This document shows positions 15,324 through 24,044 of a stretch of DNA of 43,301 nucleotides, in pieces. This stretch comes from a bacterium (GTDB lineage Bacteria > Patescibacteriota > Minisyncoccia > Minisyncoccales > CG1-02-41-26): positions 1 to 43,301 of the forward strand of contig JAGYMG010000001.1 of NCBI GenBank assembly GCA_018400675.1, given 5' to 3'. A model generated the notes under the pieces. That model saw nothing but the letters and a program-made list of their open reading frames with translations. It had not been told where the DNA came from and did no database searches. Each line of letters begins with the position of its first letter. The first letter of the stretch is position 1. The position numbers were made by a program, and so were the translations under genes.

Positions 15324-15953
15324 TTATTTTGAATAGAATTCAAAAACCGTTAATATATCGGCCGGAGGCAAGACTTCCTCTAAGGAGGGTGTACCAATAA
15401 TTTCGGCCTCTAATTTTTTAACATCAAACTTAATCCATCCAGGAAACTGAGTTTTACCAATATTAGTTAGGGTATCTTTAAAAAGTCCTTTCTTTTTTTT
15501 GCTTTCTTTGACAGCGATACGGTCACCTTTTTTCACCTCAAAGGAAGGAATATTAACCGCTCGGCCATTAACTAAAAAATAACCATGAGAAACCATTTGT
15601 CTGGCCATCCTTCTAGAAAGAGAAAGATTCATCCTAAAAATAACATTGTCTAATCTCATTTCTAATTTCTTGATAAATTCTTCAGGGAGATTTTTTACTC
15701 TCCCTTTCTTAGCTAAGACCTCTTCAACATACTTTTTGAATTGATATTCCTTAAGATTGTACCAATTCTTAAGTTTCTGTTTTTCTCTTAATTCTAAGCC
15801 ATAATCCGAGACACCTCTTCGCCTTTGTTTCTTTTTCTCTCCCGGAGCGTAAGCTCTTTTAACCATAGAACATTTTGGAGAAGAACAACGTTCCCCTTTC
15901 AAAAAGAGCTTCTGGCCTAAACGTCTACAAATTTTACAGGTGTTTTTTTCCAT
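15324..15953 (-). CDS. rpsD: 30S ribosomal protein uS4 (zinc-binding form)
   Basis: A 209-residue uS4, a primary 16S rRNA binder. The N-terminus holds four cysteines (Cys6, Cys9, Cys23, Cys28), the zinc-binding C+ form. The S4 RNA-binding domain (MRLDNVIFRMNLSLSRRMAR to the HGYFLVNGR region) is intact. It lies in the usual rpsM-rpsK-rpsD-rpoA order. Confidence 0.96.
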   Translation of the reverse strand: MEKNTCKICRRLGQKLFLKGERCSSPKCSMVKRAYAPGEKKKQRRRGVSDYGLELREKQKLKNWYNLKEYQFKKYVEEVLAKKGRVKNLPEEFIKKLEMRLDNVIFRMNLSLSRRMARQMVSHGYFLVNGRAVNIPSFEVKKGDRIAVKESKKKKGLFKDTLTNIGKTQFPGWIKFDVKKLEAEIIGTPSLEEVLPPADILTVFEFYSK

Positions 15954-15963
15954 AATAATGATA

Positions 15964-16416
15964 TTAGGGTCTTCTCACTTTCTTTGGTCGACACCCATTA
16001 TGGGGAATAGGTGTGACATCGTGAATAGAAATAATATTTAGTTCCTGGCCGGACAAAGAACGGATAGCAGAATTGCGACCACTAGCAATACCTTTAACGT
16101 AAACCTGAATATCTCTAATCTTAGCTCTCCTGGCTACATCAATAATAGCTGCAGCAACCTTGGAAGCAGCAAAAGAAGTGCCTTTTTTTGTCCCCTTAAA
16201 GCCAACTGAACCAGCGCTCTTCCAGGCCAAGACATTGCCTGTTATGTCAGTCAGGGTAATAATAGTATTGTTATAGGTTGAACTAATATAAACCTTCCCC
16301 TCTTTCAAACTAGAGGATGCTTTTGTTTTTGACTCTTTCCTCAAAGCCTTTTCTACTTGCTCTCTTTCCTTTAATAATTCCTCCTCGGTTTTTTGAATAA
16401 TTCGTTTCTTACCCAT
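15964..16416 (-). CDS. rpsK: 30S ribosomal protein uS11
   Basis: A 150-residue uS11 of the 30S platform: VYISSTYNNTIITLTD, GFKGTKKGTSFAAS and the C-terminal IHDVTPIPHNGCRPKKVRR. The N-terminal 35 residues are a charged extension beyond the usual start. Confidence 0.96.
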   Translation of the reverse strand: MGKKRIIQKTEEELLKEREQVEKALRKESKTKASSSLKEGKVYISSTYNNTIITLTDITGNVLAWKSAGSVGFKGTKKGTSFAASKVAAAIIDVARRAKIRDIQVYVKGIASGRNSAIRSLSGQELNIISIHDVTPIPHNGCRPKKVRRP

Positions 16417-16452
16417 AGTAATTTAGTTATCTATTTATATGATTGGTTAATA

Positions 16453-16842
16453 TTATTTTGGAGCGGGTGCGCCTTTCTTCCCAGAGCCAACAGTTTTTCT
16501 CACATTGCCTCGCACAGTACGAGAATTCTTTCTTGTTTTTTGGCCTCTTACTGGCAACCCCTTTTTATGCCTTGAACCTCTCCAACAACCGATGGCCTTC
16601 AATCTCTTGATATCCTTGAGCAAATCTTTCCTTAGATCTCCTTCGGTTTTACAATAAGCATCAATACCCTTTTTAATTTTTAAAACTTCCTCTTCGGTCA
16701 ACTGGGAGGCTTTCTTGTCAGGTTTAATTTTTGCTTCGCTTAAGATTTTTTTACTCGAAGAACGACCTATTCCATAAATATAGGTAAGAGCAATTAATAT
16801 TTGTTTGTTTTCGGGAATATCTATCCCGGCTATACGTGGCAT
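16453..16842 (-). CDS. rpsM: 30S ribosomal protein uS13
   Basis: A 129-residue uS13 of the 30S head: RIAGIDIPENKQILIALTYI, then CWRGSRHKKGLPVRGQKTRKN and the basic tail that contacts P-site tRNA. It follows rpmJ in the order infA-rpmJ-rpsM. Confidence 0.96.
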   Translation of the reverse strand: MPRIAGIDIPENKQILIALTYIYGIGRSSSKKILSEAKIKPDKKASQLTEEEVLKIKKGIDAYCKTEGDLRKDLLKDIKRLKAIGCWRGSRHKKGLPVRGQKTRKNSRTVRGNVRKTVGSGKKGAPAPK

Positions 16843-16868
16843 AATTAATAAAGAAAATTAGGCCGCAC

Positions 16869-16982
16869 CTATCTTTGGCGCTGCTTATGTTTAGGATTCT
16901 CACAGATTACATATACCCTTCCTTTCCTTTTGACAATTTTGCATTTCTTGCAAATTTTTTTGACAGATGATTTTACCTTCAT
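16869..16982 (-). CDS. rpmJ: 50S ribosomal protein bL36
   Basis: A 37-residue protein starting MKVKSSVKKICKKCKIVKR and ending KHKQRQR. The zinc ligands Cys11, Cys14, Cys27 and His32 are all present (C+ form). It lies between infA and rpsM, its usual position. Confidence 0.95.
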   Translation of the reverse strand: MKVKSSVKKICKKCKIVKRKGRVYVICENPKHKQRQR

Positions 16983-17048
16983 AGCTTACCCTCTGAAGTT
17001 ATTAGGAATAGACCCTCTTATTCTTACTTCTCTAAGATGGCGATTGCT

Positions 17049-17264
17049 TTATTTTAAACGGTAAACAATCCTCCCCCTATTTTCATCATAGGGACTCATC
17101 TCCACCAAAACTTTATCTCCGGCCAAAATTTTAATACGGAATCTTTTGAGTTTACCAGAGAGATAAGCTAATATCTCCTTGCCATCTTCTAACTCAACTC
17201 TAAAACTAAGACTGGGTAAAGATTCAATGACTCTTCCTTGCTTTCTTATAGCTTTATTTTTCAT
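17049..17264 (-). CDS. infA: Translation initiation factor IF-1
   Basis: A 71-residue single OB-fold IF-1: GRVIESLPSLSFRVELEDG, then AYLSGKLKRFRIKILAGDKV and MSPYDENRGRIVYRLK. It occupies the 30S A site during initiation. It is first in the infA-rpmJ-rpsM block and has its own promoter with flanking inverted repeats. Confidence 0.95.
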   Translation of the reverse strand: MKNKAIRKQGRVIESLPSLSFRVELEDGKEILAYLSGKLKRFRIKILAGDKVLVEMSPYDENRGRIVYRLK

Positions 17265-17278
17265 TATTCCTATAAACA

Positions 17279-17322
17279 GTTATCAAAGATAACAAATTTA
17301 TTCTCCAAAGTCAAGTTTGGAG
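17279..17322 (-). promoter_or_regulatory. infA: infA promoter embedded in two inverted repeats
   Basis: On the minus strand TTGACT (17309-17314) and TATCTT (17286-17291) are spaced by 17 nt. The -35 lies inside CTCCAAACTTGACTTTGGAG (17303-17322, 7-bp arms), and the -10 overlaps GTTATCTTTGATAAC (17279-17293, 6-bp arms). Confidence 0.5.
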
Positions 17323-17349
17323 ATAGTGAGAGTAGTATCCAAAAAAGTT

Positions 17350-18645
17350 TTATTTCTTTAATTGAATATTTATCTCTATTCTCTCAACATTATCCGGGAC
17401 AGACTTAATCCAAAAAGGCCAGAACTTAATCTTTACTTTCTCAACTTCGGAGAAACTCCTGAAAATAATTTCTTTTATTTCTTCTTCATTCTTCCCCTTG
17501 ATAGCTCCTTTTAATTTTCCCTTATTAATATCATCATAGACTGCAACGGATATGTCAAAATCTAGCCTCATTTCTTCTTCGGCTTGGTTGGGATAAGCAT
17601 TAAGATTGTCTATAATCAAAAGATCCTCAATTATTTTCTGGCTAGCAGAGACATCATCAAGAATAATATCTCTGGATAAATCCCGAAGCAAAGACTTTTT
17701 AAAAGCTAAAACAGTAATATTGGCCGTACCCTGACAATGAAAACTATCTTTCTTTTCAGCTACTGCTCCTGAGCAATTAGTTTCAATTGTTCTTTCAAAT
17801 ATAGCTGAAGATAAAAATATAAAATCTTCTCCCACGCTGGCCTCTAGTTCCTGACAGGCCTGACGGTCTAGTTGATCTTTTAGGGATTCTTTGGCTCTTT
17901 CAATGTCTTCTTCACTAATCTCTTTAACCTGGTTAGAAAAACCGCCGGTCATAGGACTATCTGATTCAGCATAGACTTGGTAATAGAGCGAGCTGCCGAC
18001 TAAACCAGGGAGAGAAAACGTGGCAGGACCTATATTATATTTCTCGCCAGCTTCCATAGCAATAACCTCTACTTCAGCCGTTCCGGGGACGCTTTTCCCA
18101 CCTTCCTGATGAGCCCCTGGCAAATAAACCCGGTCAGGCATTTGAAAATATTTTCCTTCTGTTGAAGAAAGAAAACGTGTCGTTGCTTTTAGATTAATAG
18201 ATTCCTCATAGTTATTATAAATTGTAATAGTGCCTTTGGCTCTGCCTTCTTCTTGAGAAAGACCAGTAGCTGCAAATTCTCGAGAGCCGGTTTTTTCTAT
18301 TTCAAAAAATTGGCCTGGCATAATCCCCTCTTCAATATTAACTGATTCAATCTGGCTGCTGACTATCGCTTTTTCTCCTTCAAAGATTTTTTCCTCCTGG
18401 AAGGGCTGAAGAGTTATTGCCGAATAAGCCTGAGAGTTAATAATTAAAAAAAGAAGAAAAAGAACAACAAAAATGGCAGCCAATTTCCAAACAAAATAAG
18501 GCTTCTTAGCAATAGGTCTTTGCTCTTTTTTTTCTAGTCTTGTCTTTTTCTCCCGCATTCTTTCTTTTATCCCTTTTCTCTCTTCTTTTTTTTCTTTCAG
18601 AGATTTATAGCCAGGAGGCAGAATATCAAATATTTTTTTAGACAT
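17350..18645 (-). CDS. Single-pass membrane protein with baseplate-J-like domain
   Basis: A 431-residue protein. About 50 charged cytoplasmic residues are followed by one membrane segment (about 52-70) and a large outer domain. Residues about 140-220 (ATTRFLSSTEGKYFQMPDRV, then SVPGTAEVEVIAMEAGEKYN) resemble the baseplate J-like domain annotated in many Patescibacteria proteins. Four Cys in the outer half could form disulfides. It lies 10 nt downstream of the PilM-like gene, so the pair may form one envelope complex. Function unknown. Confidence 0.6.
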   Translation of the reverse strand: MSKKIFDILPPGYKSLKEKKEERKGIKERMREKKTRLEKKEQRPIAKKPYFVWKLAAIFVVLFLLFLIINSQAYSAITLQPFQEEKIFEGEKAIVSSQIESVNIEEGIMPGQFFEIEKTGSREFAATGLSQEEGRAKGTITIYNNYEESINLKATTRFLSSTEGKYFQMPDRVYLPGAHQEGGKSVPGTAEVEVIAMEAGEKYNIGPATFSLPGLVGSSLYYQVYAESDSPMTGGFSNQVKEISEEDIERAKESLKDQLDRQACQELEASVGEDFIFLSSAIFERTIETNCSGAVAEKKDSFHCQGTANITVLAFKKSLLRDLSRDIILDDVSASQKIIEDLLIIDNLNAYPNQAEEEMRLDFDISVAVYDDINKGKLKGAIKGKNEEEIKEIIFRSFSEVEKVKIKFWPFWIKSVPDNVERIEINIQLKK

Positions 18646-18655
18646 ATTAATTACT

Positions 18656-19840
18656 TTATTTTAAAGCCAAAGCCAGAAGACTAATACCTGTCTCTTGAGG
18701 ACCTTTAAGCAACCCGGTTTTATCTTTTATCGGCAAGTCGCAGGGAGAGAAAAAATTAACTCTAGGAGATTCCAGAATAGCCAGATGATCCCAGTCGCCT
18801 CCCCTTAGCATCTTTTTAATTATTGAGAGTAAGCTATCCTGGCCGAAAAGATATATTCCCTCCGGGAAAACAAAATGAAATTTATACTGGGACTGTTTCA
18901 GTTCTTTCTTTAAACGGCTGAACCAAGTAGTTAAGGGTTTTGAGAGTATCTCTTCTATAATCTTTTCTGTCCCCCGACTAAATTTTCTATTGCCAAATCT
19001 ATTCTTCAAATGCTCTGCCTCCCGTTCTGACAAACCCAATCGTTCCGACAAAGCCCTGTTAAAGATATTACCACCTAAGTCTAATTCTGTCATCCATTTA
19101 AGGATTCCTTTCTCTATCAAAAAAACTTGGCTAAAGTTGGGGCCGATTTCCACAAACATACCGGAAAAGTTGTTTTTGCTTGATAACCAAGAGACTAAAC
19201 CTTCAACCGGATGGACAATCATAAAATCCCGAGAGCCTAATATTTCTTCTAGATCATAGAGGATGCCTGAGATACTTTTGAATAAGAATAGGGTGAGGAC
19301 TCTGAACTCAAAAGCACCTCCTTTGTGACCAAGAATACCTTTGACGGGATAACCGGATATTTTTTCTTCAACTATCTTTCTTTCCAGGGTTTGAAATTCA
19401 TTAATAGGAAAACCAAGAAAGTTAGCGGCTTCTTCTTTAGCTTTTTTCTCGCCTTGATTCAAGACCGCCTTGAGAATAACTCTTTCTTCCTTTTGGCTGA
19501 TCTCTTTTTTGGCCCTTTTTCTCTGATAGTCAACCTTAGCTATCCTCCCCTTAAAGACGTCCGGACTGGGATTTAACAAAATCTTTGGCAATTTTCCTTT
19601 TTCCAAATCTAATCCCTTCAAGACTTTGTTAATAGTATTCTTTAGCAAGTCTTTTTCAAAATCACGGCTCTGGAAAACGCCAAAGCGGTCAAAATCTTCT
19701 GCAGCAAATTTAATAACAGAAAAATTATTGTCTGACTTTCTCAACACCAACCCTTGAACCTCAAAAGAGTTTATTCTCAATACTAAAAAATCATCTTGTC
19801 TGGTTTTCTTTTTTAAAAAAGATAAAAAACTAGAAAACAT
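18656..19840 (-). CDS. PilM/FtsA-like actin-fold protein
   Basis: A 394-residue cytoplasmic protein with features of the PilM/FtsA branch of the actin ATPase superfamily: an LVLRINSFEVQGLVLR opening strand pair, an interior SHS2-like region, and the phosphate-2-like segment GMFVEIGPNFSQVFLI with ELDLGGNIFNRALSERLGLS after it. Nucleotide motifs are weakened (no DxG-T-S at the N-terminus), so ATP binding is uncertain. Adjacent to the baseplate-J-like membrane protein, it may be its cytoplasmic partner in a pilus or division-related structure. Confidence 0.5.
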   Translation of the reverse strand: MFSSFLSFLKKKTRQDDFLVLRINSFEVQGLVLRKSDNNFSVIKFAAEDFDRFGVFQSRDFEKDLLKNTINKVLKGLDLEKGKLPKILLNPSPDVFKGRIAKVDYQRKRAKKEISQKEERVILKAVLNQGEKKAKEEAANFLGFPINEFQTLERKIVEEKISGYPVKGILGHKGGAFEFRVLTLFLFKSISGILYDLEEILGSRDFMIVHPVEGLVSWLSSKNNFSGMFVEIGPNFSQVFLIEKGILKWMTELDLGGNIFNRALSERLGLSEREAEHLKNRFGNRKFSRGTEKIIEEILSKPLTTWFSRLKKELKQSQYKFHFVFPEGIYLFGQDSLLSIIKKMLRGGDWDHLAILESPRVNFFSPCDLPIKDKTGLLKGPQETGISLLALALK

Positions 19841-19849
19841 TTTAAAAAA

Positions 19850-21694
19850 TTATTTTAGAGTTGCTTTAATTCTCCTTACACCAGCGCTGGAAGATTCTTC
19901 CTTGATAATCTTGAATACTCCTAGTTGTCCTGTTTCCTTTAAATGAGGACCTTTACAAATTTCTTTTGAAAAAACTTTTCCTGTCCTAGGATTAAAAACT
20001 TTATAGACATAAACCTCTGGAGGATATTCTTCCCGAAAGAAAGAAAGAGCACCTGAACGCAGGGCTGCCTCCAAAGACATTTTTTCTTTCTCCACTTTAA
20101 GGTTCTCTTTGATCGTTTGATTTACTAAATCCTCTACCTGTTTAATCTCTTCAGCGCTCATTTTGCGGGGAAAAGAAAAATCAAAACGTAATCTCTGGCT
20201 ATTAATATCAGAGCCCTTCTGTTCTACGGTAGGTCCTAAAACAAGCCTTAAAGCAGCCTGGAGAAGATGCGTGGCTGTGTGGAGCTGCTTAAGAATACTG
20301 TCATCTGATTCTTCTCCACTCAGCCCATGCCCCCCAAATTTTTTATCAGCTCCCTGGCGAGAAATCTTTTGGTGTTTTTCAAATTCTTCCTGGAATTTGT
20401 CTTTCTCAATTTCAAAACCGTTTTCTGCAGCTAACTCTTGGGTGAGCTCCAAGGGAAAGCCATAACTTTGATAAAGATCAAAAACTAATTTCCCTTTGAT
20501 TAATTTCTTTTCTCCCCTTTCTTCTGTCCCACTAATAATCTTTTTAAGCTGACTCAAGCCCTTGCTTAAAGTCTTTCCGAATTTATCTTCTTCTTTTTCT
20601 ATAACCGTAACAATCTCTGATTCCTTTCTTTTGATTGCTGGATAAATTTCTCCGTAGATTTTTATTAATTCTTTAATAAGTCCAAGATACCAATATTCCT
20701 TTAGATCTAAGATTTTAGCATATCGAATAGAGCGGCGGAGTAATCTTCTTAAGATATACCCTCGGCCAAGGTTATCTGGTAAAATACCATCACCAATCAG
20801 GAAAAGAGAGCCCCTTATATGGTCAGCAATAATACGAAAGGCTTTTTTATTCTCTTCGTATTTCTTATCAGTACTGGTTTCAATTGTTGCTATCAGGGGT
20901 TGGAAAAGATCGGTTTCATAGCTAGATTCTTTACCTGCTAGGATAGTCACTAAACGTTCAAAACCTATGCCTGTATCCACATTCTGCTGGGGTAGTTTAA
21001 GATATTTATATCCCCCCTTATTATCCTTCAACCGATTGTATTCCATAAAAACCAGATTCCATAATTCTACAAAGCGCTGACAGTGAGAACAATTGGGCCC
21101 ACACTCTTTATTATCACAGCCGAATGATTCTCCCCGATCATAATGAATCTCAGAACAGGGACCACACGGCCCTTCATCCAAAACAGGTCCCCAGAAGTTG
21201 TCGCTCATACCAAACTCTTTGATGTGATTATCGGGGATACCATGGTTCTGCCAAATAGCAAGCGCTTCCTGATCCCGCGGTATTTCTTTATTGCCCTTGA
21301 ATATAGTTACCCATAACTTATCTTTATCTAAGCCTAATTCCTTAACAAAGAAATCAAGCGCGTATTCAATTGCTTTTTCTTTAAAATAACCCCCTTCTTT
21401 TTCTCCTCCGATTGACCAATTGCCCAGCATTTCAAAAAAAGTATGGTGAGAAATATCACCTACTTCCTCAATATCATTAGTCCTAAAACACTTCTGGCAA
21501 GAAGTTAATAAGCGGGAGCCAAATTCTTCCAGCGGGTTTTTTTGCCCTGACAAAACATCGTTAAACTGTTGCATCCCCGCTGTTGTAAAGAGAACTGTCT
21601 CATCGTCAGGAACAAGCGAGTGTGATGGAACAATCTTATGCCCCTTTGCTTTAAAAAAATCTAAAAATTTTTGCCTTATTTCTTTTGATTCCAT
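19850..21694 (-). CDS. alaS: Alanyl-tRNA synthetase, short form
   Basis: Charges tRNA-Ala. The class II catalytic core (residues 1-240, TTAGMQQF to NVDTGIGFERL), the tRNA-binding middle and the editing domain are present, with the zinc residues His472/His476 and Cys580/His584. A four-Cys cluster (193-205) in the core may bind another metal. The protein ends at 614 residues instead of about 870: the linker and C-Ala (DHHA1-type) domain are missing. The coding end is clean with no frame leftover, so this is a natural short form, as is common in Patescibacteria. Confidence 0.95.
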   Translation of the reverse strand: MESKEIRQKFLDFFKAKGHKIVPSHSLVPDDETVLFTTAGMQQFNDVLSGQKNPLEEFGSRLLTSCQKCFRTNDIEEVGDISHHTFFEMLGNWSIGGEKEGGYFKEKAIEYALDFFVKELGLDKDKLWVTIFKGNKEIPRDQEALAIWQNHGIPDNHIKEFGMSDNFWGPVLDEGPCGPCSEIHYDRGESFGCDNKECGPNCSHCQRFVELWNLVFMEYNRLKDNKGGYKYLKLPQQNVDTGIGFERLVTILAGKESSYETDLFQPLIATIETSTDKKYEENKKAFRIIADHIRGSLFLIGDGILPDNLGRGYILRRLLRRSIRYAKILDLKEYWYLGLIKELIKIYGEIYPAIKRKESEIVTVIEKEEDKFGKTLSKGLSQLKKIISGTEERGEKKLIKGKLVFDLYQSYGFPLELTQELAAENGFEIEKDKFQEEFEKHQKISRQGADKKFGGHGLSGEESDDSILKQLHTATHLLQAALRLVLGPTVEQKGSDINSQRLRFDFSFPRKMSAEEIKQVEDLVNQTIKENLKVEKEKMSLEAALRSGALSFFREEYPPEVYVYKVFNPRTGKVFSKEICKGPHLKETGQLGVFKIIKEESSSAGVRRIKATLK

Positions 21695-21705
21695 ACGTGT
21701 CTCTA

Positions 21706-22224
21706 TTAAGCAAACCTGTCAGCTACTATTGAGGCGGCGAAAGAATCCGGCTTTATTTTCGCCTCAAAGCCATTGCTCTTGATCAAGCTAATGACCTCTT
21801 TGATCATATCCCGGGTCTTACCTTTCTCACCGATATCCGCATGAATATAGCGACACTGATATTTGAGTTTGCTCTGTGAGTTATCCACCATAGTCTTTAG
21901 ACCATCCCTAAGCGAGAGAGCAAATTCACAGGAAATTAAAATCTCCTGGAGTATCCTTTGGTGAAGATTATAAAACTTCCTGGTTTCAGGATAACGGATC
22001 TTCTTAAAAAAGAAGCGTCCGCCATGACCTACCCTCAAAACGACTATAGCTACTGGAAAAGCAGGTCGCTCTTCAGAAGTAGAGTCGCAGCCAACAACAA
22101 TATCATAAAACTTCCCCGGATCATCGTTCATATAATCAAAAACCGCCCGCACTACTGCTTTAAAATCAAGTGCCCCCAGATGGGGATTAAAAAAATCTGT
22201 TATTGTAGTATCGTTATCACTCAT
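21706..22224 (-). CDS. YkuK-like RNase H-fold protein (DUF458)
   Basis: A 172-residue protein of the DUF458/YkuK family: VVGCDSTSEERPAFPVAIVVLR is the first strand with its acidic residue, YIHADIGEKGKTRDMIKEV the second acidic site, and KPDSFAASIVADRFA the end. The fold is RNase H-like; the biochemical role is not established. It lies between tpiA and alaS in a same-strand run. Confidence 0.75.
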   Translation of the reverse strand: MSDNDTTITDFFNPHLGALDFKAVVRAVFDYMNDDPGKFYDIVVGCDSTSEERPAFPVAIVVLRVGHGGRFFFKKIRYPETRKFYNLHQRILQEILISCEFALSLRDGLKTMVDNSQSKLKYQCRYIHADIGEKGKTRDMIKEVISLIKSNGFEAKIKPDSFAASIVADRFA

Positions 22225-22245
22225 TATATCGTCTAGAGCTAATCA

Positions 22246-23001
22246 TTATAGCCCTTCTAGTATTTTTATCATCTTAGCAAATTCCTTGGGTCTTAAGGAG
22301 CTACCTCCGACTAAAAACCCGTCTAAGGCTAATCCTTTAGTATAATTCAATAGATTCTCACTGTCTACACTGCCTCCATAAAGAATCGCTATTTGCTCGG
22401 CAGTTTTTTTATTTGCCCAACGGGTTATTGTTTTTTTAATAAAGAGAGCCACTGTCATCACTTGGTTTTCCTCACAAGGAGTACCTTGGCCGATTGCCCA
22501 GACAGGCTCATAAGCAATAATTATCTTGGCTAAATCCTTTTTCTTAATATCTTTAAGATCTTCTCTTAGTTGCCTTTCTAAGACCTTAAAGGTCCTTCCC
22601 TTATGCTTATCTTCTTTTTCTTCTCCGATACAAAGAATTGGTCTCATTTTTGCTTCCAACACTTTTTTTATTTTTTTATTTATAACCCTATCTCCCTCCT
22701 CAAGGATATTCCTTCGTTCAGAGTGACCAATAATAACATAATGACAGCCCATGTCCTTTAACATCTTGGCTGAAATCTCTCCGGTATAACTGCCTTTATC
22801 CGCCCAAAAACAGTTCTGAGCCCCTTTCTTTGCTTTAGGTAGAACCTTGCCTAGTTGGGCAAGATAAACAAAAGGCGGCGCAATGACAACTTCAACTTTT
22901 CTCAACTGCTTGATATTTTTTTTAAGAGCAGAGAGAATAGCCTTAGACTCCTTCTGACTAGTAGGGTTACACTTCCAATTGGCAACGAGGAGTTTTTTCA
23001 T
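22246..23001 (-). CDS. tpiA: Triosephosphate isomerase
   Basis: A 251-residue TIM barrel interconverting dihydroxyacetone phosphate and glyceraldehyde 3-phosphate. Catalytic residues are all present: Lys10 (ANWKCN), His93 (IGHSERR), Glu165 (AYEPVWAIG), plus the phosphate loop YGGSV. It follows galT by 2 nt, so lower glycolysis and sugar-nucleotide metabolism may be co-expressed here. Confidence 0.96.
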   Translation of the reverse strand: MKKLLVANWKCNPTSQKESKAILSALKKNIKQLRKVEVVIAPPFVYLAQLGKVLPKAKKGAQNCFWADKGSYTGEISAKMLKDMGCHYVIIGHSERRNILEEGDRVINKKIKKVLEAKMRPILCIGEEKEDKHKGRTFKVLERQLREDLKDIKKKDLAKIIIAYEPVWAIGQGTPCEENQVMTVALFIKKTITRWANKKTAEQIAILYGGSVDSENLLNYTKGLALDGFLVGGSSLRPKEFAKMIKILEGL

Positions 23002-23003
23002 AA

Positions 23004-24044
23004 TTAATCCTTTAGTTTTATTTTTTCCCGCAGCATGCTAGCTGATCTCTCCGGTTCTATCACTGAAATCTCCATACGGGTACCAATCTCAAAACCAGCC
23101 CAGGTGGCTGTCTTAGGAAGAATTGTCCAGTGCCAATGATAATAATTAAACCGGCCGGCATCGCACGGAGCGCTGTGCAAATAAAAATTATAAGGAGGAT
23201 CGCCGAGAAGATGGTAGAGGGCACTAAAAGCAGCCTTAAACGCTTCGGCTAAAGACCATTTTTCTTTTTCTTTTATCTCTTCAAAATTAGACAAGTGCTC
23301 CTTGGGTGAAATAATCATCTGAAAAGCTGCCTTAGAAGCAAAAGGGCAGACAACTAAAAAATCTTTGTTTTCAAAAACTATTCTCTCTCGGACTTTTTGG
23401 TCCCACTTGTTCATTTCGCAATAAACACATTTTTTGTTTTTCTTATAATAGCTTTGAGCGTTCTCTAAGGCTCGAATAAGATCAACATCAATGAGAGGAG
23501 TGGTAATAATTTGAGAATGAGGGTGGCTCAAAGAAGCACCGGCCTCAGCCCCATGATTATGGAAAATAGAAATATAATTAACAAACTTTTTTTCCATTAA
23601 AGAGAGATAACGACCCTGATAGGTGTCTATTAATTCCTTAATCTCCTTAACCTCAAATTGAGCAATTTGTTTTTCGTGATCTCGGGTAACGACTACCTCG
23701 TGGTAACCAACCGAATTCATCTTCTTATAAAGATCCCCTTCCATGCTTTCGCCTAAATTATCGCTCGGGAAAACAGCCGGATACTTGTTGGGGATAACAA
23801 TTGTTGTCCAGTCTTTGGGGATCCCCTTTCCCAAAGGAACCCTGTCACCCTTGCGATATATCAAGGTTGGCTTTTTCTGGGTTTCAATATTACAAAAGGG
23901 GCAATCTTTTTTGGCTAATGTTAATTTCTTTCTCTTCTTGATCTTAAAAGATGTAGGTCTTTTCCCTCTGCCAGAAGCAATAATAACCCAATCCTTAGAA
24001 ACAATATCAAAACGTAATTCTGAAGAAAGTTTTTCCTTTTTCAT
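23004..24044 (-). CDS. galT: Galactose-1-phosphate uridylyltransferase
   Basis: A 346-residue HIT-superfamily enzyme that exchanges UMP between UDP-glucose and galactose 1-phosphate. The active-site His-Pro-His is at 174-176 (SLSHPHSQI), and zinc-site cysteines are Cys48/Cys51. The start overlaps the GT2 gene stop (ATGA), indicating coupling to the glycosyltransferase, which may use the sugar nucleotides it helps make. Confidence 0.9.
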   Translation of the reverse strand: MKKEKLSSELRFDIVSKDWVIIASGRGKRPTSFKIKKRKKLTLAKKDCPFCNIETQKKPTLIYRKGDRVPLGKGIPKDWTTIVIPNKYPAVFPSDNLGESMEGDLYKKMNSVGYHEVVVTRDHEKQIAQFEVKEIKELIDTYQGRYLSLMEKKFVNYISIFHNHGAEAGASLSHPHSQIITTPLIDVDLIRALENAQSYYKKNKKCVYCEMNKWDQKVRERIVFENKDFLVVCPFASKAAFQMIISPKEHLSNFEEIKEKEKWSLAEAFKAAFSALYHLLGDPPYNFYLHSAPCDAGRFNYYHWHWTILPKTATWAGFEIGTRMEISVIEPERSASMLREKIKLKD

